This document shows positions 7,559 to 11,053 of a stretch of DNA of 11,053 bases, one piece after another (the first letter of the stretch is position 1; each line of letters opens with the position of its first letter). The notes under the pieces were generated by a model that saw only the letters and a list, made by a program, of their open reading frames with translations, made no database searches and had not been told where the DNA came from. Source of the stretch: Candidatus Intestinimonas stercorigallinarum (GTDB lineage: Bacteria > Bacillota > Clostridia > Oscillospirales > Oscillospiraceae); NCBI GenBank assembly GCA_019115345.1, contig DXDV01000154.1, positions 1 to 11,053 on the forward strand. Direction: 5' to 3'. Position numbers and translations under genes: made by a program.

Positions 7559-9145
7559 CCGGGAGAGGGCCACCTGCTCGGCGATGCGGATGCCGTCGGC
7601 GGCGGCGGACATGATGCCGCCGGCGTAGCCTGCCCCCTCGCCGCAGGGGTAGAGTCCGCCCAGCGCGGACATGCCGCTCTGGTCCCGGAGGATGCGCACC
7701 GGGGAGGAGGAGCGGGTCTCCACGCCGGTGAGCACGGCGTCGGGGCAGGCGAAGCCCCGGACCTTCCGGTCCAGCAGGGGGAGGGCCTCCCGGAGGCTCT
7801 CCAGGACGTAGGGGGGGAGACAGGGGTCCAGGGCGGTCCAGGCGACGCCTGGGCGGTAGGTGGGGCGGATGGCGCCGGGCCCGGCGGAGGGCCGGCGGGC
7901 CAGCAGGTCGCCCACCCGCTGGGCGGGGGCGCGGCAGAGGCCGCCGGCGGCGCCCAGCTCCCAGGCCGCCCGCTCCCAGGTCTCCTGGAAGCGGACGCCG
8001 GAGAGGGGGTCGGCGCCGGGAAAGTCCTCGGGACCCACCCCCACCAGCAGGCCGCCGTTGATGTTGGCGCCGGAGCGGGCGCGGAGGCTCATGCCGTTGG
8101 TCACCACCTGGCCGGGGGCGGAGGCGGCGGCCACCACCTCCCCGCCGGGGCAGACGCAGAAGGAAAAGACGGAGCGGCCGGTGGGCAGGTGACAGGAGAG
8201 CTTGTAATCCGAGGGGGGCAGCCGCCGCCAGGCGGGGCCGTACTGGGCCTCGGAGAGTACGGCTTGAGCATGCTCAATGCGGACGCCGATGGCAAAGGCC
8301 TTGCGCTCCATGGGCACCCCCAGAGCGTGGAGCATGGCGAAGGTGTCCCGGGCGGAGTGGCCGGGGGCCAGGATGAGGGACCGGCAGGGCAGCTCGTAGG
8401 GCCCCTCCGGGCCTGCCACCGTGAGGCCTCGCACCTGGCCCTCCTCCGTCCGGATGCCGTCCAGCCGGTGGGTGAAGCGGATGTCGCAGCCCAGGGCCTG
8501 GAGCTCCCGGCGGATGGACTTGACCACCTCCCTGAGCACGTCGGTGCCCACATGGGGCTTGTGGGAATAGCGCACGTCCTCCGGAGCGCCGTGCTCCACC
8601 AGGGTGTCCACCACGGCAGAGAGCCGGGGGTCGTGGGTGCCGGTGGTGAGCTTGCCGTCGGAGAAGGTGCCCGCGCCCCCCTCGCCGAACTGGACGTTGG
8701 AGGCCGGGTCCAGACAGCCGGTGGACCAGAACCGCTCCACGTCGGCGGTACGGGTGTCCACATCCCGTCCCCGCTCCAGCACGATGGAGGGGATGCCTGC
8801 CCGGGCCAGGAAAAGGGCGGCGAAGAGCCCGGCGGGGCCCATGCCCACCACCACCGGCGGCAGGGCGGGCCTGCGGACGGGGCCGGGGAAGCGGTAGGGC
8901 TGGGGGATGTGGAGGGTCACGCTCCGGTGGTTGGCCCGGCGGACCAGCTCGGCCTCGCCGGGGAGGTCCACGTCCACCGTATAGACATAGTGGACGTCCT
9001 GCTTCTTCCGGGCGTCGATGGACTGGCGCACCGGGGTCAGGGCGGCGATGTCGCCGGGGCGGACCCCCAGCCGCTGGGCGGCCTTCTTCCGCAGGTCGGA
9101 GAGATCTCCGCCCAGGGGCAGGGACAGATTGGAAATTCGTATCAT
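7550..9145 (-). CDS. Uncharacterised FAD-dependent dehydrogenase (COG2509 type)
   Basis: A flavoprotein oxidoreductase of 531 residues, expected to be cytoplasmic; its substrate is not known for the family. The first ~90 residues form a small family-specific domain (MIRISNLSLPL...LHIPQPYRFPG). The FAD Rossmann motif GMGPAG is at 101-106, with the acidic residue E124 (VLERG). The family signature NVQFGEGGAGTFSDGKLTT is at 150-168, and a C-terminal FAD-contacting segment LYPCGEGAGYAGGIMSAAADG lies near 500-520. The chosen ATG at 9145 has AGGTGA (complement of 9153-9158) 7 nt upstream; an earlier in-frame ATG at 9163 has no good site. It follows malQ on the same strand by 62 bp without a terminator, so co-transcription is likely. 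Relatives are sometimes annotated as NAD(FAD)-utilising dehydrogenases or compared with geranylgeranyl-reductase-type flavoproteins. The FAD fold is secure; the reaction is not. Confidence 0.88.
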   Translation of the reverse strand: MIRISNLSLPLGGDLSDLRKKAAQRLGVRPGDIAALTPVRQSIDARKKQDVHYVYTVDVDLPGEAELVRRANHRSVTLHIPQPYRFPGPVRRPALPPVVVGMGPAGLFAALFLARAGIPSIVLERGRDVDTRTADVERFWSTGCLDPASNVQFGEGGAGTFSDGKLTTGTHDPRLSAVVDTLVEHGAPEDVRYSHKPHVGTDVLREVVKSIRRELQALGCDIRFTHRLDGIRTEEGQVRGLTVAGPEGPYELPCRSLILAPGHSARDTFAMLHALGVPMERKAFAIGVRIEHAQAVLSEAQYGPAWRRLPPSDYKLSCHLPTGRSVFSFCVCPGGEVVAAASAPGQVVTNGMSLRARSGANINGGLLVGVGPEDFPGADPLSGVRFQETWERAAWELGAAGGLCRAPAQRVGDLLARRPSAGPGAIRPTYRPGVAWTALDPCLPPYVLESLREALPLLDRKVRGFACPDAVLTGVETRSSSPVRILRDQSGMSALGGLYPCGEGAGYAGGIMSAAADGIRIAEQVALSRRD

Positions 9146-9152
9146 GTTCGCA

Positions 9153-9158
9153 TCACCT
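9153..9158 (-). promoter_or_regulatory. Ribosome binding site AGGTGA that decides the FAD dehydrogenase start
   Basis: On the - strand AGGTGA lies 7 nt upstream of ATG 9145 and downstream of the alternative ATG at 9163, so it favours the shorter protein. Confidence 0.65.
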
Positions 9159-9207
9159 GGCATAGAGTCTGGCGGGAGGGCAGGGGTCCACCGTCAAGGC
9201 GCGGCCG

Positions 9208-10686
9208 CTATCCCCGGCGGTAGGTCCGGGTGATTTTGGCCAGCTTGCCGGAGACGTCGGGGTTGAGGGCGTCGGCCCGGACCCGCCAGGACCAGTTCTC
9301 GGGACCGGTGGTGCCGGGGAAGTTGATCCGGGCGTCGGCGCCCAGGCCCAGCACGTCCTGGAGGGGGGCGATGGCCAGGGCGCTGGGGGCCATCCAGGCC
9401 CCGCAGACGGCCCCCCAGCCGAAGCCCTCGTCGGCCCGGAGCCGCAGGTAGTCGGAGGCGAACTCCCGCTGGGCCGGGGTGGCCTGGTCGAAGAGCCACT
9501 GGACGAAGGTGGGGGTGTCGTGGGTGCCGGTGTAGACCACCGAGTCCCTGGGACAGTTGTGGGGGAGGTAGGAGCTCTCCCCGTCAGGATCGAAGGCATA
9601 GACCAGAATTTTCATGCCTGGGATACCGGAGGAGGCGATGAAGATGCGGGCGGCCTCGTCCAGGTCTCCCAGATCCTCGGCAATGAGCTCCAGTTCCGGC
9701 ACCTCCCTGGCGAAGTGGTCCAGCAGGGCCTGTCCGGGTCCCTTCTCCCAGTGGCCGTCCAGGGCGGCCTTGGCACCGGCGGGGATGGCCCAGTAGGTGT
9801 GGAAGGCCCGGAAGTGGTCGATGCGCAGCCGGTCGTAGAGGAGGGCGGCGTTCTGGAGCCGCCGGGTCCACCAGGCGAAGAGCTGCTCTCTGTGTCCCGC
9901 CCAGTCGTAGAGGGGATTGCCCCAGTGCTGTCCCACGTCGGAGAAGGCGTCGGGGGGCACTCCGGCCACGGCGGTGGGGACGAAATCCTCGTCCATCTGG
10001 AAGAGCTGGGGCTGGGCCCACACCTCCACGCTGTCGGCGGAGACGTAGATGGGCAGGTCGCCCATGATGGAGATGCCCTTTTCGTTGGCGTAGGCTTTCA
10101 GGGCCTTCCACTGGCGGAAGAAATGGTACTGGAGAAAGACCTGGTAGTCCACCTCATCGGCGAGGACCTGGCCCCAGCGCTCCATGGCCTCCGGCTCCCG
10201 GCGGCGGATGTCGTCGGGCCACTGGTCCAGAGGAAGGTCAAAGTGGTCGTGAAGGGCCATAAAAAGGGCGTGGTCGGCCAGCCAGTGGGCCTGTTCCTTC
10301 AAAAAGGCGGCCCGGGAGCCGGTGTCGGCGTCCCGCCGCCAGGCGGCGCGGAGGAGGGGGGGACGGTTTTTCCGCAGCCAGGCGTGGTCCACCCGGTCCG
10401 GCTGGGGATACCGGGCGGAGGCCAGCTCCTCCTGGGTGAGCAGCCCCCGCTGGGCCAGCTCCTCCAGGTCCAGCAGCCAGGGGCTGCCGGCGAAGGCGGA
10501 AGGGGACATGTAGGGGGAGTCGCCGCTCCCCGGGGGGACCAGGGGGAGGATCTGCCAGGTGTGCTGCCGGGCCTGGGCCAGGAAGTCGATGAACTGCCGG
10601 GCGCCCGCGCCCAAGGTGCCGGTGCCGTAGCCGCCGGGCAGGGAGAAAATGGGCAGGAGCAGGCCGCTGGAACGTCCTTTTAGCAT
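9208..10686 (-). CDS. malQ: 4-alpha-glucanotransferase (amylomaltase, GH77)
   Basis: This cytoplasmic enzyme moves alpha-1,4-glucan chains between malto-oligosaccharides and releases glucose, in maltodextrin or glycogen use. The 492 residues match the usual size of the short, single-domain GH77 enzymes. The family segments are in order: GSGDSPYMSPSAFAGSPWLLDL (53-74), GDLPIYVSADSVEVW (209-223), and GVPPDAFSDVGQHWGNPLYDW (242-262). The catalytic nucleophile is D290 (RIDHFRAF), the acid/base E337 (AEDLG), and the third carboxylate D390 (GTHDTP). The ATG at 10686 is supported by GGAGG (complement of 10694-10698) 7 nt upstream. Upstream in-frame codons back to 10767 pass through the leader hairpin and the -10 box and are not used. 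It precedes the FAD dehydrogenase gene on the same strand. No maltose transporter or glycogen gene is visible in the window. Confidence 0.95.
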   Translation of the reverse strand: MLKGRSSGLLLPIFSLPGGYGTGTLGAGARQFIDFLAQARQHTWQILPLVPPGSGDSPYMSPSAFAGSPWLLDLEELAQRGLLTQEELASARYPQPDRVDHAWLRKNRPPLLRAAWRRDADTGSRAAFLKEQAHWLADHALFMALHDHFDLPLDQWPDDIRRREPEAMERWGQVLADEVDYQVFLQYHFFRQWKALKAYANEKGISIMGDLPIYVSADSVEVWAQPQLFQMDEDFVPTAVAGVPPDAFSDVGQHWGNPLYDWAGHREQLFAWWTRRLQNAALLYDRLRIDHFRAFHTYWAIPAGAKAALDGHWEKGPGQALLDHFAREVPELELIAEDLGDLDEAARIFIASSGIPGMKILVYAFDPDGESSYLPHNCPRDSVVYTGTHDTPTFVQWLFDQATPAQREFASDYLRLRADEGFGWGAVCGAWMAPSALAIAPLQDVLGLGADARINFPGTTGPENWSWRVRADALNPDVSGKLAKITRTYRRG

Positions 10687-10693
10687 GGATAGG

Positions 10694-10698
10694 CCTCC
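10694..10698 (-). promoter_or_regulatory. Ribosome binding site of malQ
   Basis: GGAGG on the - strand lies 7 nt before ATG 10686. It fixes the start at the conserved MLKGRSSGLLLPIFSLPGGYG amino end rather than at upstream in-frame codons. Confidence 0.8.
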
Positions 10699-10708
10699 GT
10701 TTCGTGGG

Positions 10709-10733
10709 CCCACGGGGAGGGTGTCCCCATGGG
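10709..10733 (-). promoter_or_regulatory. Hairpin in the malQ leader just before the ribosome binding site
   Basis: On the - strand a 10-bp stem with one G-U pair (complement of 10724-10733 with 10709-10718) closes a 5-nt loop. It stands about 10 nt upstream of the malQ ribosome binding site. A perfect 12-bp palindrome CGTGGGCCCACG (10703-10714) overlaps one arm, so the two could be alternative structures or a protein site. There is no U-tract, so it is not a standard terminator. Confidence 0.5.
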
Positions 10734-10746
10734 ATGTTACCGCACT

Positions 10747-10752
10747 ATTATA
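10747..10752 (-). promoter_or_regulatory. Candidate -10 box of malQ
   Basis: A perfect TATAAT on the - strand lies about 60 nt upstream of the malQ ATG. No good -35 is found at 16-18 nt; that position falls beside or inside the outer arm of the first hairpin (10762-10771). The box is part of the palindrome ATTATAAT, so it also reads on the + strand. Confidence 0.4.
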
Positions 10753-10761
10753 ATGCGTACG

Positions 10762-11053
10762 GAACAAAGCCGAACGCCTTGAAAGCCTTGGCTTTCAAGG
10801 CCAAATGGCTTTGTTCAAGCGCAAGGTTTTTGGATGATTTCCCTCAAAAACCTTGCACCTTCTACTGGTGCGTCTTAACGCACCAGTAGAAATACGCATT
10901 GCAACAATGGCTGAATTCCATAAAAGCGGCTCTTTAGAGCCGTTTTATGGAATTGCGCGGCTGCCGCCGCGGGAACAAACCGCTTTGCGGTTTATTCAGC
11001 AGACATTATTATAATCGAAGCGCCGTCCCGACGCAAGTGCGAAGGGCGGCTTT
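10762..11053. repeat. Array of heterogeneous perfect hairpins upstream of malQ, continuing past the window edge
   Basis: There is no gene in 10687-11053. From 10762 the DNA is tiled by dyads: an outer stem GAACAAAGCC/GGCTTTGTTC (10762-10771, 10807-10816) enclosing GCCTTGAAAGCC-TT-GGCTTTCAAGGC (10776-10801); GCAAGGTTTTTG/CAAAAACCTTGC, 12 bp (10821-10856); TTCTACTGGTGCGT/ACGCACCAGTAGAA, 14 bp, 4-nt loop (10860-10891); a 19-bp stem with one bulged G and 2-nt loop (arms 10914-10933 and 10936-10954); CGCGGC/GCCGCG (10956-10971); AAACCGC-TTT-GCGGTTT (10977-10993); and GCCG-CCC/GGG-CGGC with inner CGC/GCG (11022-11050), followed by TTT at the window edge. Arms are long, loops mostly short, and the stems are unlike each other in sequence. 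Apart from the last, none has a U-tract on either side, so they are not ordinary terminators. Confidence 0.85.
11008..11036 (-). promoter_or_regulatory. Possible distal promoter reading through the hairpin array towards malQ
   Basis: On the - strand TTGCGT (11036-11031, 3 of 6 matches to TTGACA) stands 17 nt from a perfect TATAAT (11013-11008). A transcript from here would carry the whole hairpin array as a leader of about 315 nt before malQ. The -35 lies inside the last hairpin and the match is weak, so this is tentative. The 9-mer TATTATAAT around the -10 is also found at 10746-10754. Confidence 0.3.

Noticed and set aside
7406..9223. Long + strand open frame (605 codons) over the hairpin block and FAD dehydrogenase
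   Set aside because: Antisense to a clear flavoprotein, starts within the hairpin block, low-complexity translation.
10704..10889. Short + strand open frame across the malQ leader and hairpins
   Set aside because: It has no ribosome binding site or recognisable domain, and its sequence is explained by the inverted repeats.
10762..11053. CRISPR array
   Set aside because: The palindromes differ from each other in sequence and length and there is no constant repeat or regular spacer; no cas gene is nearby.

Overview
The window looks like a chromosomal segment of a GC-rich Gram-positive gut anaerobe, probably in or near the Oscillospiraceae (Flavonifractor/Intestinimonas-like). The signs are strong GC bias at third codon positions, AGGAGG-type ribosome binding sites, a TTG start, consensus sigma-A-like promoters, and gene families common in Clostridia. 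The lineage is an inference; there is no rRNA or marker gene to confirm it.

Layout. (1) Nt 2-4070, + strand: the 3' part of gltB (large subunit of NADPH glutamate synthase, entering from the left edge) and complete gltD. They form a tight operon that makes glutamate from glutamine and 2-oxoglutarate, closed by a strong intrinsic terminator (4075-4133). (2) Nt 4230-5114, + strand: a ZIP-family metal transporter (ZupT-like). It has a well-formed promoter, a perfect GTTAGC-N4-GCTAAC dyad at the expected transcription start, and a TTG start set by its ribosome binding site. (3) Nt 5119-7242, - strand: a tyrosine recombinase/integrase, then a single-domain AlbA_2 (Schlafen-type) protein and a YafP-like GNAT acetyltransferase. 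The last two share their own strong promoter and look like a two-gene operon. This is the accessory-looking part of the window. (4) Nt 7550-10686, - strand: malQ (4-alpha-glucanotransferase), followed by an uncharacterised FAD-dependent dehydrogenase of the COG2509 type, probably co-transcribed.

The most unusual signal is non-coding. Two intergenic blocks, 7320-7558 and about 10745-11053 (the latter running into the right edge), are tiled almost end to end with different perfect or near-perfect hairpins. Most are not followed by U-tracts, so they are not simply terminators. They bracket the malQ-FAD dehydrogenase pair, one downstream and one upstream. The upstream block may be the long 5' leader of malQ.

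The core genes are ordinary metabolism: nitrogen assimilation, divalent metal uptake and alpha-glucan use. The integrase with AlbA_2 and GNAT genes, and the hairpin blocks, deserve the second look.
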